A stretch of DNA of 64,000 bases, from contig CAVUIT010000015.1 in the NCBI GenBank assembly GCA_963741625.1, positions 256,975 through 320,974 on the forward strand, written 5' to 3'. Positions 44,877 through 55,622 of this stretch are shown piece after piece. This DNA is from CAWBBA01 sp963741625. Lineage in GTDB: Bacteria > Desulfobacterota > Desulfomonilia > Desulfomonilales > Desulfomonilaceae. The notes beneath the pieces are model-generated. The model saw only the letters and a list, made by a program, of their open reading frames with translations, was not told the DNA's origin and ran no database searches. How positions within the stretch are numbered: the first letter of the stretch is position 1; each line of letters starts with the position of its first letter. A program made the translations under genes and the position numbers.

Positions 44877-45401
44877 AATGACCTCCTAATCAAATCTCTT
44901 ATGCCTGCGGTTCCGTCGGCTCCGGCTCGTCCCTAGTGAGTCGGACGAACGTGTGGTTTACAGCGTCAATATCCCCTGTAGCCGATGAAAGTCTCCGCAT
45001 TGCTAAATCAAGCAGCTGCCATCATACCTCAGTTTGAGGAAAATATTTTGTCTCACCCTCCGGCTTTCCGGGTACCAGGAGTCAAGACCGGAATTATGGA
45101 GCTATATGCCATTTCGAGGGTCTTTCATCCGATGCCTGATCGCCTTAGGACGGGCATTGTGTGAGAAGCAGCGGCATCAATTATGGTTGAATTGGGACCG
45201 CATGGAGTGGTATGCTCAAGAATAGGGGAAAACAGTCTTTATTGTCAACTTGACGGCGGTCTTGCCCCCGTGGAGTCTCGTACCGAGATGCTACGGCCAC
45301 CTTTTCGGGGTCCGAAAAACCATTCGACGACCGGCCATGAGCCGAAGACCCTCGAAATGGCAAGACCGCCGTATAATTCCGTTCTATATGGAGGTCAGGA
45401 C
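44877..45401. other. Intergenic upstream of the liv operon
   Basis: No convincing gene. It ends with the shared upstream element and the ribosome site of the binding-protein gene. Confidence 0.35.
45353..45380 (+). promoter_or_regulatory. Shared upstream element, copy 3 (before the liv operon)
   Basis: CGAAATGGCAAGACCGCCGT then ATAATTCC, 22 bp before the ATG of the binding protein. It matches the copy before 34062. TATAAT is complete here. Confidence 0.5.
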
Positions 45402-46554
45402 ATGAAATCACGTATCTTTGTATTCTCGGTGCTATCGGCGCTTTGCCTTGTCGGCATCGGCGCTACCGGGACACTGATGGCAACCGCTGGGACAGGCTTA
45501 AGCGGCGATATCCTCATCGGAGCGGTCTGGTCACTGACCGGTGACGCTGCAGTGTATGGCCCGTCGCAGAAAAACGCAGCGGCGTTGGCCGTGGACGAAA
45601 TAAATAAATCCGGCATGCTCGGTGCGGCCAAGCTCAAACTCATGACTGAAGACGATCGCTCGACAAAAGAGGGCGCCATTGCCGCTTTTGACAGGTTGAT
45701 AAAGAAGGAAAAAGTGATTGCTATCTTGGGCCCCACGCTTTCAAATTCAGCCAAAGCTGCAGACCCCATTGCGCAGGATGCTAAAGTGGTGGTGCTGGGC
45801 GTCTCCAACACGGCCGGGGGCATTGTGGAGATCGGCGATTTCATTTTTCGCGACAGCCTGCCTGAGTTCGCAGTCCAACCCAATACCATCAAAGTTACGA
45901 TGGACAAACTGGGCTACAAGAAGGTCGCAGGTACTGTACGGCGACGATGATGTTTTCACCAAGAGCGGCTATGACGTTTTCAAGAAGGGACTGGAGGATA
46001 AAGGTATTCAGATCTTAACCACGGAGACGTTCAAGAAGAAGGATACGGATTTTTCTGCTCAACTCACGAAAATCAAAGGCCTGAATCCCGATCAAATTAT
46101 CGTCTCTGCACTGGCTGAGGAAGCAGCGGGTATCATGAGCCAGGGACGCCAGCTCGGCATCCCTGAATCCGTTCACATTATCGGCGGGAACGGCTTCAAC
46201 TCTCCGAAACTAGCCCAGCTTGCCGGCCCATTTGCCGAGGGCGCTATTTCCGGTGCGGCCTGGTTCATCGACAACAATACTCCCGGTAATAAAGCTTTCG
46301 TTGAAGCGTACAAGAGCAAGTACGGCTCAAATCCCGATCAATTTGCCGCACAGGCGTACGCCGGTGTCTATATACTGGCGCATGCCATCAAGACCGCCGG
46401 CTCCAGCGATTCAAAGTCAATCCGGGATGCAATGGCCAATATCAGGGACCTGGACACGGTTCTCGGGAAGTTCTCGTTCGACGCAAAGCGCGAACCGGTG
46501 CATCCGCCCATAGTGCAGATCATCAAGAATGGGAAATTTGAGTTATTCCAGTAG
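45402..46554 (+). pseudogene. livJ: Branched-chain amino acid ABC transporter binding protein, frameshifted
   Basis: Signal peptide from MKSRIFVFSVLSALCLVGIG after GGAGGTCAGG. Periplasmic-binding core in order: ILIGAVWSLTGDAAVYGPSQ, AALAVDEINKSGMLG, then GPTLSNSAKAADPIAQDAKV. The frame breaks at the GG of 45930-45931. Removing one G restores KKVAVLYGDDDVFTKSGYDV. The second half continues to a stop at 46552-46554. First gene of livJHMGF. Ligand could be amino acids or related small acids. Confidence 0.9.
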
Positions 46555-46623
46555 GGGAAACATACCGGCGAAGACGAAGGGTTGGAAATGACTCCCCCTT
46601 GCGCTTCCGGTGAAGGTGACTGT

Positions 46624-47680
46624 ATGACTCAACTTCTGCAGCAATTGATTAATGGTATCTGGCAAGGGGCCGCCCTAGCGCTCTTTGCCATGGGGTATAC
46701 CCTGGTTTTTGGCGTGCTCAATATCATTAATCTCGCCCACGGCGCAACCTTCATGTCGGGCGCGTTCTTCGCCTTCCTCTGCATCACCCGATTGAATTGG
46801 CCGCTCTGGTGTGCGATCCCGGTCGCCATGATAGGCTCAGGGCTGATGGCTGTGCTGATCGACCGGCTCGCTTTCAAGCCGCTGCGTTCTCTGACCGCGG
46901 GCGGCCTGGTGCTTTGGGGCGGCTTCATTCTGCTGCTCGTGGGAATGGTGGGTGATTGGGGGCCCCCAGTGAAGAACGGGTTCACGATTGCCGGGGCAGT
47001 ATTGATGCTTGTAGGCATCGTCGAAGACTACCGCACCAATCATCCATTACGCCAGCGGGACGTGCCCCACCTGGCGCCCATTATCTCGTCAATTGGAGCC
47101 ACATTCATCCTCATTAGTCTGGCAATAGGCGTGTTCGGCGCTCAGGTGTCGCGGTTTCCGCCCAATCTCTTTCCGCTCATGCCGTATCAAATCACGAAGA
47201 ATGCGGTGATTTCGCCGATTCAGGCCCTGGTGTTGGGACTGTCCTTGGCCCTGATGCTCGCGCTGATCCTGCTCATCAAACGGACGCAAATGGGCCGCGC
47301 CATTCAGGGCTATTGCTTGGAGTGAGCGCACGTCCCGACTGCTGGGGATCGACGTCGACTTTGTGATTGCGCAGACGTTTTTCATTTCAGGCGCACTTGC
47401 CGGTGCTGCCGGCGTGCTCCTCGGGCTGGCTTTCAACCGTTTGGAGCCGACAATGGGAAACGAGGTGGAACTATCCGGTCTGACCGTGATCATCGTGGGA
47501 GGTATGGGTAGTATCGGCGGCGCTGCTCTGGCGGCATTTCTGGTGGGTATGATCCGAGTTCTCAGTGTGGCCTATGTGGACAGCAGCTTCAGAGACGCAT
47601 TCGTTTTTGCACTGCTCATTCTGGTCTTGCTCGTACGTCCCAGCGGCATCTTCGGGCGTAGCAAAACTGTGCGAGCCTAA
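46624..47680 (+). pseudogene. livH: LivH-type permease with an extra hydrophobic insertion, frameshifted
   Basis: MTQLLQQLINGIWQGAALAL opens a LivH permease; LINLAHG-like (NIINLAHGATFMSGAF) and IVGGMGSIGGAALAAF motifs are present. Between DRLAFKPLR and HLAPIISSIGATFIL lies about 65 extra residues with two hydrophobic stretches (LTAGGLVLWGGFILLLVGMV; FTIAGAVLMLVGIVEDY). The frame breaks in the GGG at 47307-47309. One G fewer gives AIAWSERTSRLLGIDVDFV. Second gene of the operon. Confidence 0.88.
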
Positions 47681-47715
47681 AGAGCCAAATCCTGACGGAC
47701 GGATCAATCAAACTT

Positions 47716-48651
47716 ATGCCGGAATTTGTTTCCAATAACATTTCGACGATCAATTTTGTCCTGATCAATATCGCTTTGGGGCTCAGTATTTATTTGACTC
47801 TCGCGGCGGGCCTTCTGTCGCTCGCCAACGCGGGTTTCATGGCGATAGGCGCGTACACGGTGGCTATCATTTTGACCAGGGCGCATCTGCCGCTCAGTAT
47901 CGGGCTTGTGATCGCCATCCTCCTTGCCGCGATGGTGGCTCTCCCCCTTGGAATGCTGGTGCTGCGTCTGCGTGATATCTATCTGGCGATAGCTACTCTG
48001 GGTTTCGGAGAGATTGTCCGGATCACCGCGCTGAACGGCGACAAGGTGGTGCGGCTTTTCAGCCAGGACAAAGACCTGACCGTCTTCAGCGGCGCTGAAG
48101 GTATTACCCTGACCTACACGACACCCAAGGTCGTTCTTGGCCTTCCTGACACTACCTGGTCCATCCTGCTCTTCGTCGTAGTTTCGATATATGTGCTTGC
48201 GACATTGCATGGCTCGCGCTACGGACGCATTATGGCCTCAATCAGGCAGGACGAAACCGCGGCTTCTACGCTGGGCATTAATGTAGTGCGCTACAAGCTG
48301 CTGGTGTTCGTGCTCGGGGCCGCAATTGCCGCAGGCGCAGGGGCATTGAGCGTTCCCATCGTACGGGTAATCGATCCTCACAACTACGTTTTCGGCCGGG
48401 CTGTGGATATCCTAGCCTACGCCGTGCTAGGCGGCATGACGCACTGGGTGGGGCCGATTATCGGCGCGACTGTGCTCACTGCGCTGCCGGAGGTGCTCCG
48501 CTTTCTCAAGGACCAGCGTGACGTGGTCAACGGTCTGATTATTATGCTGTCAATTATCTATCTACCCTCAGGACTTGCAGACCCACGCATCTGGGCCCTT
48601 GTGAAGAGAATTCTCTCAATTCCGGGACGCGGGCGTACTACGAATGAGTAA
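47716..48651 (+). CDS. livM: LivM-type permease
   Basis: 311 residues, about nine membrane segments. LivM signatures: LSLANAGFMAIGAYTVAIIL, LRLRDIYLAIATLGFGEIVR, SRYGRIMASIRQDETAASTL and YAVLGGMTHWVGPIIGATVL. Pairs with LivH to form the channel. It follows livH by 35 bp. Confidence 0.92.
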   Translation: MPEFVSNNISTINFVLINIALGLSIYLTLAAGLLSLANAGFMAIGAYTVAIILTRAHLPLSIGLVIAILLAAMVALPLGMLVLRLRDIYLAIATLGFGEIVRITALNGDKVVRLFSQDKDLTVFSGAEGITLTYTTPKVVLGLPDTTWSILLFVVVSIYVLATLHGSRYGRIMASIRQDETAASTLGINVVRYKLLVFVLGAAIAAGAGALSVPIVRVIDPHNYVFGRAVDILAYAVLGGMTHWVGPIIGATVLTALPEVLRFLKDQRDVVNGLIIMLSIIYLPSGLADPRIWALVKRILSIPGRGRTTNE

Positions 48652-48762
48652 CGGGCGCAGGTTCGTGATTCCCTTTTTAGGGCCAGGATAATTCACCAGT
48701 GGGATTTGCGTCCTAGGCAGGCGCACTTGGAATCTCACGGCGTAAGAGATCGGTAACGCGCA

Positions 48763-49543
48763 ATGGTGCAGGAAACGACTAAACCTCTAGCTTGAAATAA
48801 AGAATGTTACCCGCATGTTCGGTGGTCTGAGTGCGCTCGATGATGTCTCATTCGACATTCCCAAAGGAGCGATTTGCGGTTTGATCGGACCCAACGGAGC
48901 GGGGAAGACGACATTGATCAACGTCATAAGCGGTCTGGTACCGCTCTCGGGGGGCGTCATCCGGCTGGAAGGGCAAATGATCAACGGCCTTCCACCGCAT
49001 CGCATAGCGGAGCGGGGCATCGGTCGGACCTTTCAAAATATTCGTCTTTTTGCCGAACTCTCAGTGCTGGAGAATGTGATGATGGGTCATCACCTCAAGC
49101 AGCGTGGGACCTTACTCGAGACATTGTTGCGCCTTCCCCGCAGCCGAACCGATGAGCGGACTTCGTCACAGGTCTCGCTTGAATTGCTTCGGAGCTTGCG
49201 CATGGAGCATCTCGCCGATGTCCCGGCCAGGGCACTATCCTACGGTGATCAACGACGAGTGGAGATTGCCCGGGCACTGGCCTTGGAACCGTGCCTCCTC
49301 CTGTTGGACGAGCCCGCCGCAGGAATGAACAGCACGGAAACGGCCCAGCTAACCGAATTCTTGTTTGAGCTGAGCAAGACCTCCATTACCCTTGTGATCA
49401 TAGAGCATGACATGGACGTCATTATGCGGCTGTGCGATCTTGTTATCGTCCTCAATTTCGGGGTAAAGATCGCCGAAGGGCCACCGCATGCCATCCGAGA
49501 TGAACGTCAGGTGATAGAGGCGTATCTAGGAGAAGAGGAATAG
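48763..49543 (+). pseudogene. livG: LivG-type ATPase, 5' frameshift
   Basis: The complete ATPase core runs from MFGGLSALDDVSFDIPKGAI (48815): Walker A GPNGAGKTT, Q-loop FQNIRLF, signature LSYGDQRRVEIA, Walker B LLLLDEPAAGMN. The usual first residues are found by removing one base near 48789: ATG at 48763 (MVQETTKPL) then joins LEIKNVTRMFGG. As sequenced, the frame from 48763 stops at once, and only a truncated start at 48815 would be available. Confidence 0.88.
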
Positions 49544-49614
49544 AACACATTGCCGGTAGCTGAAGTCGAATACCGGGAACTAATCACTATCGAAGGACAA
49601 GGAAATCATTCCAC

Positions 49615-50319
49615 ATGCTGATTGTGCGCGATCTTCATACTTCATACGGAGCAATTGCGGCGCTGCAGGGCGTCAGCTTCGAAGTGCCGAGCAGCAGTGT
49701 GGTCGCACTGGTGGGCGCAAACGGTGCAGGCAAATCAACGGCGCTCAACACGATCAGCGGGCTGTTGCGGCCTAATCGCGGGTCGATCCGCTTTGAGGAT
49801 CGCGAAATCGCCGGCTGGCGGGCTGACCGGGTGACCGCTCTGGGCCTGATACAGGTACCGGAAGGTCGGCAGGTCCTGGGAAATTTGACGGTGGAAGAAA
49901 ACCTGTTGCTGGGCGCGTATAAACGGAGTGATCCTGAGATTTACAATGATCTTACCGAAATTTATACACGTTTCCCCCATCTGAAAAATCGTCGTCGGCA
50001 GATTGGTGATTCGCTTTCCGGAGGTGAGCAACAGATGCTGGCCTTGGGCCGTGCGCTGATGTCTCGTCCGAAACTGCTGATGCTAGATGAACCGTCACTT
50101 GGCTTGGCGCCTTTGATCGTCCGGGAAGTCTTCCGGATTATCGGCGATTTGAAGAAGGGCACAACGATTTTGCTTGTGGAGCAAAACGCCCGTAAAGCCC
50201 TGCAGATAGCAGACTATGCCTACGTACTGGAAGGTGGTCGTGTGGTCCAGGAGGGACCTGCTGCTAGGCTTCAAGGCGATCCTAGCATCGTAGAGGCGTA
50301 CCTCGGGCGAAAGTCCTGA
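49615..50319 (+). CDS. livF: LivF-type ATPase
   Basis: 234 residues. MLIVRDLHTSYGAIAALQGV start, Walker A GANGAGKST, EGRQVLGNLTVEENLLLGAY (LivF-specific), signature LSGGEQQMLALGRALM, Walker B LLMLDEPSLGLAP, H-loop LLVEQN. Last gene of livJHMGF, 71 bp after livG. Confidence 0.94.
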   Translation: MLIVRDLHTSYGAIAALQGVSFEVPSSSVVALVGANGAGKSTALNTISGLLRPNRGSIRFEDREIAGWRADRVTALGLIQVPEGRQVLGNLTVEENLLLGAYKRSDPEIYNDLTEIYTRFPHLKNRRRQIGDSLSGGEQQMLALGRALMSRPKLLMLDEPSLGLAPLIVREVFRIIGDLKKGTTILLVEQNARKALQIADYAYVLEGGRVVQEGPAARLQGDPSIVEAYLGRKS

Positions 50320-50785
50320 TACCGCCAACTCAGAGAATCACGCATCGAGATGGAAGGTTCCCGTATCTTCAGCCTGTTCACCTGTTCGTCGCCACCAAAC
50401 CGGCGCCAGTCGATGTGCAACGCCGGAGATAACGTTTGACTGCGAGAACGATATAGAGGCATCCTCAAGTCCCATAGGGAACGTGCTTTTCAGGCAACCG
50501 GCAGGCGGTTTTGCATCGTGGGTAGGTCATGCCGGACAACGTTGCCGCCTTTGCGGGTCCGAGGACCGGGAGCGAATCACCGGGCAGTAATCCGGAGATC
50601 GCAAAACAGGAGGCGCGCCGCATGATTTCGGCGTATAATCTTGCCTGAGCCTCACGGGGAAGGAAATAGAGAGGCGCTGCAAATTTTGGTGGATTATTTT
50701 CTTAGCTTGGCTGGTGTCCTCTTGAAGATTTCTCGAGTCGGGGCACGCTGTCAGGCCGAAAGGGCTCTGATCCCACGGGGGTTTT
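50320..50785. other. Intergenic
   Basis: About 465 bp. Holds a degenerate version of the shared element (GCGCGCCGCATGATTTCGGC, TATAATC near 50610-50645), probably the promoter region of the LutB-type gene. Confidence 0.35.
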
Positions 50786-52151
50786 ATGAGTGAAAAACTG
50801 TCGATTCTCCGCTTTCGCCAAAACGCGGCAGAAGCTGTTCTGAACCGGTCTCTACGACACGCCATGCGGACAGCCACTGATATGTTCACCATCAAGAGAG
50901 CAGAGGGAATAGAGTCTGTTCCGATGGAAGTCTGGCGAGATGACGCCTCGGCAATTCGGATGCAGATTTTGGATAATCTGCCGGCTTACCTGGACCGCTT
51001 CTCTGCAAAAGCCAGCCGGGCAGGCGCGATAGTGCATCGAGCGAAAGACAGCCAAACCGCGAGAGACATTGTCTTCAACATACTCAAAGATCACGGTGCA
51101 AGAAAGATCGTTAAAGCCAAGTCCATGGTCACCGAAGAGATCCATCTCAATCCGTACCTCGAGGCTCGGGGAATGGAAGTGGTCGAAACAGATCTGGGGG
51201 AATACATTGTGCAAATTGCGGGAGAGACCCCTTCCCACATTCTCGCTCCGGCCATTCATAAGAGCCGGCAGGAGGTCGGGCAATTATTTGCAGAGAAGCT
51301 CGGCGTGGACTACTCGGATGACCCGACAGTCTTGGTGAGAATAGCCCGAAATGTTCTGAGAAAAAAATTTCTCTCCGCGGATGCGGGAATTACGGGGGCC
51401 AACTTTGCCGTTGCTGACTCCGGTAGCCTTGTCATATTCACTAATGAAGGCAATGGACGGATGGTCACGACCCTGCCCCCGCTCCACATAGCAGTACTCA
51501 CCATCGAGAAGATCATCCCCTCCCTTGCAGACTTGCCGTTGTTCATCCGCCTGCTGGCTCGATCTGCGACAGGGCAGCACATCTCCAGCTATCTCTCTGT
51601 CATCACCGGAACGCAAAAGCCGGGCGAAGCCACGGGCGCTAAAGAACTCCATATAGTGCTTGTGGACAACGGCCGGTCCGAAATACTCGCCGGGGATTTC
51701 CGTGAAATACTCAAATGCATACGGTGCAGCGCTTGTCATGAACGTTTGCCCGGTCTACCGTGTAGTGGGCGGGCATGCGTACGGCTCAACATACTCCGGT
51801 CCGATGGGAATTGTCCTGACTGCTATGCTTGACGGAATGGACAAAGCTCACCCGCTTGTAGAAGCCACAACACTCTGCGGAGCATGTGTGGAAGTCTGTC
51901 CGGTCCGGGTACCGCTCTTGAAGTTGCTGAAAATGTTGCGTGAGCGCAGGGTAAACGAAGGATTTGCCTCCCTCATTGAACGGGCGGCCATGACCGGGTA
52001 TGCCCTGGCGACAAAAAAGCCTGCCCTCTTCAGTCTGGGACAAAGGGCCTCTAAGGTTTTGTGGCCGATCTTGACCAGAATAGTCAGCAAAGGCGTGTTG
52101 GACCGACTTCCGCGTCCAGCTAGACGGACATTCAGACAAAGAATGTCGTAA
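50786..52151 (+). pseudogene. lutB: LutB-type iron-sulfur oxidoreductase subunit, frameshifted
   Basis: About 455 residues when joined. LUD domain first (TARDIVFNILKDHGARKIVK, SMVTEEIHLNPYLEARGMEV, GITGANFAVADSGSLVIFTN). Two 4Fe-4S clusters follow (CIRCSACMNVCPVYR and TLCGACVEVCPVRVPL). The second frame begins after an extra C at 51737. Removing it restores SACMNVCPVY. In lactate utilisation LutB works with LutA and LutC, which are absent here, so another hydroxyacid or a distant partner is possible. Confidence 0.88.
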
Positions 52152-52198
52152 GGTAACCCGGATTACACCGCGGGAAGACGTAGAAATCTATGTTCTTC

Positions 52199-52218
52199 GT
52201 GTCAACCCGAGTTGACAC
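52199..52218. repeat. Palindrome GTGTCAAC-N4-GTTGACAC, copy 4
   Basis: Identical to copy 1 over 20 bp; flanking similarity to the copy at 44118 continues about 100 bp on one side. Confidence 0.75.
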
Positions 52219-52686
52219 ATGATCCAGCCTGAGCATGAAGCTCATAGCATCGGTATCGTAGATGCGCTTCAGAGCCTTCTCAGAGAACGAACCAGTCGCG
52301 ATTTCAGGGTCAGGTTTTTCTTCCCATAGTTGACACCTTCACTCACCCCAGACCGTGGTTCTACGATGATTCTGTGAAGCCACAAAGCAAAGCCTCGTGC
52401 ACCCTCTGTTATCTGGAATTGAAGATCCACGCTAAGGAGGGAAGATGGCCATTTGGCTTCATCGTTCCCTTATCCTGACACTACCGGGCTGTCTTCGGGT
52501 TACGAGTGAGTATGTGAAAAATGGTTGACGGAGTCGACGGGGGGAAGTAGGCTCAGGAAAAGGGAAAAACAGGGTCTCTCAGCAACGTGACGACGTTTTG
52601 TATCTATCGGGTCTTGTGGGAGGAGATACGGGGGCCTTTTCGAGGTTAAGGCAACCATCTCTCAGCCTCACTGGCGCCAGGACGCG

Positions 52687-52713
52687 CGAAATGGCAAGAT
52701 GCCGCATAATCCC
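52687..52713 (+). promoter_or_regulatory. Shared upstream element, copy 4 (before pbpC)
   Basis: CGCGAAATGGCAAGATGCCG then CATAATCCC, one base shorter between TGGC and GC than copies 2 and 3. 22 bp before the pbpC start. Confidence 0.4.
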
Positions 52714-52734
52714 AGCTTGATTCGGGCCGTAATC

Positions 52735-55069
52735 ATGGGCTTCGAGAAAAGGTTCTCACATCCGCTCAGAGTCCTCGGTGCCGGCGTGATTTTTTTCCTG
52801 GCTTCCGCTGTGACTCTATATTGCTTGGTACCCGATTATCGGCACGCACTAGAGGAACAACGAAATCGAGCCGGTCTGGCTGTGGTGGACCGTAACGATG
52901 GTCTCCTCCGCCTCCTCCCGGACGACAGGGACCGTTTCAGCTTCTGGTGCGGTATTGGACACATTCCACGGTCGCTTAAGCTCGCGGTCATCGCGGCTGA
53001 GGACCATCGGTTCTATTACCATCCCGGCTTTGATCCCATATCCATGCTCCGGGCCGCTTTCACCAATCTCCAAAGAGGGAAAATAATTTCCGGGGCTTCT
53101 ACCATCACCCAACAGGTGGTGCGCTTGATTCGGCCGAGACCCAGGACTTACAAGGCCAAGCTCTTGGAACTCCTGGAGAGCCTCAAAATGGAATGTCAAC
53201 TTTCCAAGGAAGAGATTCTCGAACTATATTTTAATCTCTCACCCATGGGGGGAAATGTTCGGGGAGCAGGACTCGCGGCGAGACTCTACTTCGGCAAGGA
53301 TGTCGAGCGAATCAGGTCCTGCCGAAGCGGCAATTCTTGCAGCAATACCCCGCTCTCCGTCGCGATACGACTTTCGTAACGCCGCCGGCCTGCAACGCTT
53401 GCTGGCCGAAAAAGACCGCATCCTCGGACGGATGGCTAGCCTTGGCTGGATACCGTGGGAGCGCCTGACACTGATGATGGGACCGAACGTTAACCTGCAG
53501 CGGCGGGCTATTCCCCTTGAAGCTCCGCATCTGGTAGACCTTGTGCTCAGGCAGGAACCGGACCAGTCAAATCCTGTCAAGACCACAGTGGACCTGGAAA
53601 TTCAGCATTCTCTAGAATACATACTTCGCTCTCACAAAAATCGCCTCGCCGCAACGGGGATTCATCAAGCCGGGGCAATGGTGGTTGCTGCTCGAAGCTG
53701 CGACGTGCTCGGCATGGTCGGCTCGCTTAGTTACTCGGATAGGAATCAAGGGTACAATAACGCGGTACTTGCCTCGCGCAGTGCAGGTTCGGCTCTCAAA
53801 CCGTTTCTATACGCCTTGGCCTTCGAGAAAGGCCGCAGCACCTTTTCCGAGATTGCGGACACCTTCAGGAGCTATCCTACGCCTCGTGGTGCCTATCTCC
53901 CGTTTAACGCCGATCGTCGCTGGTACGGGCCGGTCACCATACGTTTGGCTCTGGGGAATTCGCTCAACATGCCTGCCGTAAAGATGCTGAGATCGCTCGG
54001 GGTGAATGAGTTCTACGCGCTGCTGGAAGATCTCAGAATAGTCAATGAAACCTCTATGTCTCCGCAGGACTATGGATTGGGGCTGGCCATAGGCAACGTG
54101 GACGTGAGCTTGTTTCGCCTGGTGCAGGCGTACGCGACTTTGGCTCGGGAAGGTTTGTACAGGCCTTTGAGGCTCACTCCCGATAACAAGGCTAAGGAAG
54201 TGAGGATCTTCTCCCCTGAGACCGCATACGCCATTCATTATATTCTCGCTGACCCATCCGCTCGGCTGCTGACATTCGGGAACCCCTCGTTTTTCGATTT
54301 TGGCTTTCCTGTGGCCGTCAAGACCGGGACTAGCAGCAACTACAGGGATTGTTGGATAATTGCGTATACTTCGAGGCACGTAGTAGGCCTGTGGGCCGGC
54401 AACTTCGATGGCCGTCCGACCAACGGTGGAGCCGGAGCCACGGTTCTGGGTCCCATCCTAAAGGAAATCATGGAGCATCTTTATAGCACAGGAGAGCCAG
54501 AGCCGTTTGCCAGACCTGCCGGGATACGGGAGGTGTCCATTTGCTGGCTATCCGGCAAGGCAGCCACCGCGCGTTGTCCCCACGTGACAAAGGAGTTGGT
54601 CTTACCCACGTCTGATGAACCGGCTCCCTGCGACCTTTCCCACGAGCAGGACCAGAATTACTATTTGGGGTCACAATATGCCCAGTGGATCCATCACCGA
54701 GAAATGCAGCAAGGGCGGGGGCGGTTCCGACTGTTGAGCCCTGAAGCCGCTCTTTCGGGCTCTGCTCCAACATATATAAACCCTTCCTCAAAGCGACCCA
54801 ATAATACAGCAAAGACTTCGGCCATTGAGATAGTCTCCCCACACGACTCTGACCGATTTATCCTCTCCCCACATACTTCAGGCCGAGTCCTTTTTCGGGC
54901 CGTCCCCCAACCCGTTGTAGACCACGTAGTTTGGCTCTTGGACGGAGCTGAAATTGCAAGGACACCCCCCCCCTATGAATTCGTTTGGGAGCTTGTCCGC
55001 GGTAAGCACGCGCTTTATGCGGTTACTCCCAGTCTGGATGCCGCGCAAGTGACTTTTCAAGTGGATTAG
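52735..55069 (+). pseudogene. pbpC: Penicillin-binding protein 1C, frameshifted
   Basis: About 777 residues when joined. N-terminal anchor, then GT51 transglycosylase (VIAAEDHRFYYHPGFDPISM, SGASTITQQVVRLI). The frame breaks near 53313. Removing one base there gives ERIGPAEAAILAAIPRSPSR. The transpeptidase has SAGSALKPF (active Ser, SxxK), GNSLNMPAVK (SxN) and KTGTSSNYRD (KTG). A C-terminal BiPBP_C domain (HVVWLLDGAEIARTPPPYEF) follows. It polymerises and crosslinks peptidoglycan or polymerises only. Start MGFEKRFSH at 52735. Confidence 0.9.
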
Positions 55070-55130
55070 ACTGGACTGATACCAACCTGCAATAGCGAAG
55101 CCCCACAAGTCGCGCCTATTTGTTTTGAGT

Positions 55131-55158
55131 AAAAAAAACCGGGCTGAATCAAGCCCGG
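55131..55158 (-). terminator. Rho-independent terminator reading leftward
   Basis: CCGGGCT-GAATCA-AGCCCGG preceded on the plus strand by A8, so on the minus strand the stem is followed by T8. No minus-strand gene is obvious to its right. A GTTGAAG...CTTCAAC inverted repeat (55180-55213) lies just upstream of it. Confidence 0.75.
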
Positions 55159-55622
55159 CGCTGTAAGAGGTTAAGGAGTGTTGAAGTTCTCACTGTTAAT
55201 TTAGTGCTTCAACAGTCACGCATAACCTACCAAAAGATATGGAGCTTGTCAACACAAATGTCAAGAGTAAACTTATGAGGCAGGCTTCTTCAACGGTTGG
55301 AGGTGATTTTTGACGCCGACAGGCCCTTTCGGTCCCACCAAGAGTAGGAAAAACTAGCGCAGAACTATGGCGTCATTTTGGCGTCGCTTTTTACGTCCCA
55401 ATAGTGCTTCAAAATGCTCAATAGTGCTTATTTTCTTCAAGGATATCGTGGCATAGCTGCTTGTACAGTGTTGAGAAACGTGCCTTCACACGGCAGGGCC
55501 ACCAAAGTAGCCATGATTTAAGTGTTTCACCCCGTATAACCTCTGTGTTAAATTGAAAATAATCTGTGGGTTTGACTCGCGCAGAAGTAGATCGCAAGAA
55601 ACCAGTTTGAGCGGGGTATCAT
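55159..55622. other. Intergenic with short direct repeats
   Basis: AGTGCTTCAA occurs at about 55202 and 55397 and AGTGCTT again near 55422; GGCGTC(A)TTT is doubled near 55369-55390. Minus-strand pieces such as LYKQLCHDILEENKHY look protein-like but no complete gene exists. A small RNA ending at the terminator is possible. Confidence 0.4.

Larger units (their letters stand above)
52152..52734. other. Intergenic with gene remnant
   Basis: The minus strand of 52199-52320 reads FSEKALKRIYDTDAMSFMLR then LDHVSTRVDT, homologous to the remnant at 44118-44240. The element at 52687-52713 precedes pbpC. Confidence 0.45.

Noticed and set aside
45402..53400. Programmed ribosomal frameshifting in liv, lut and pbp genes
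   Set aside because: No common slippery heptamer or downstream structure, and the slips hit unrelated genes; indel error or mutation is simpler.
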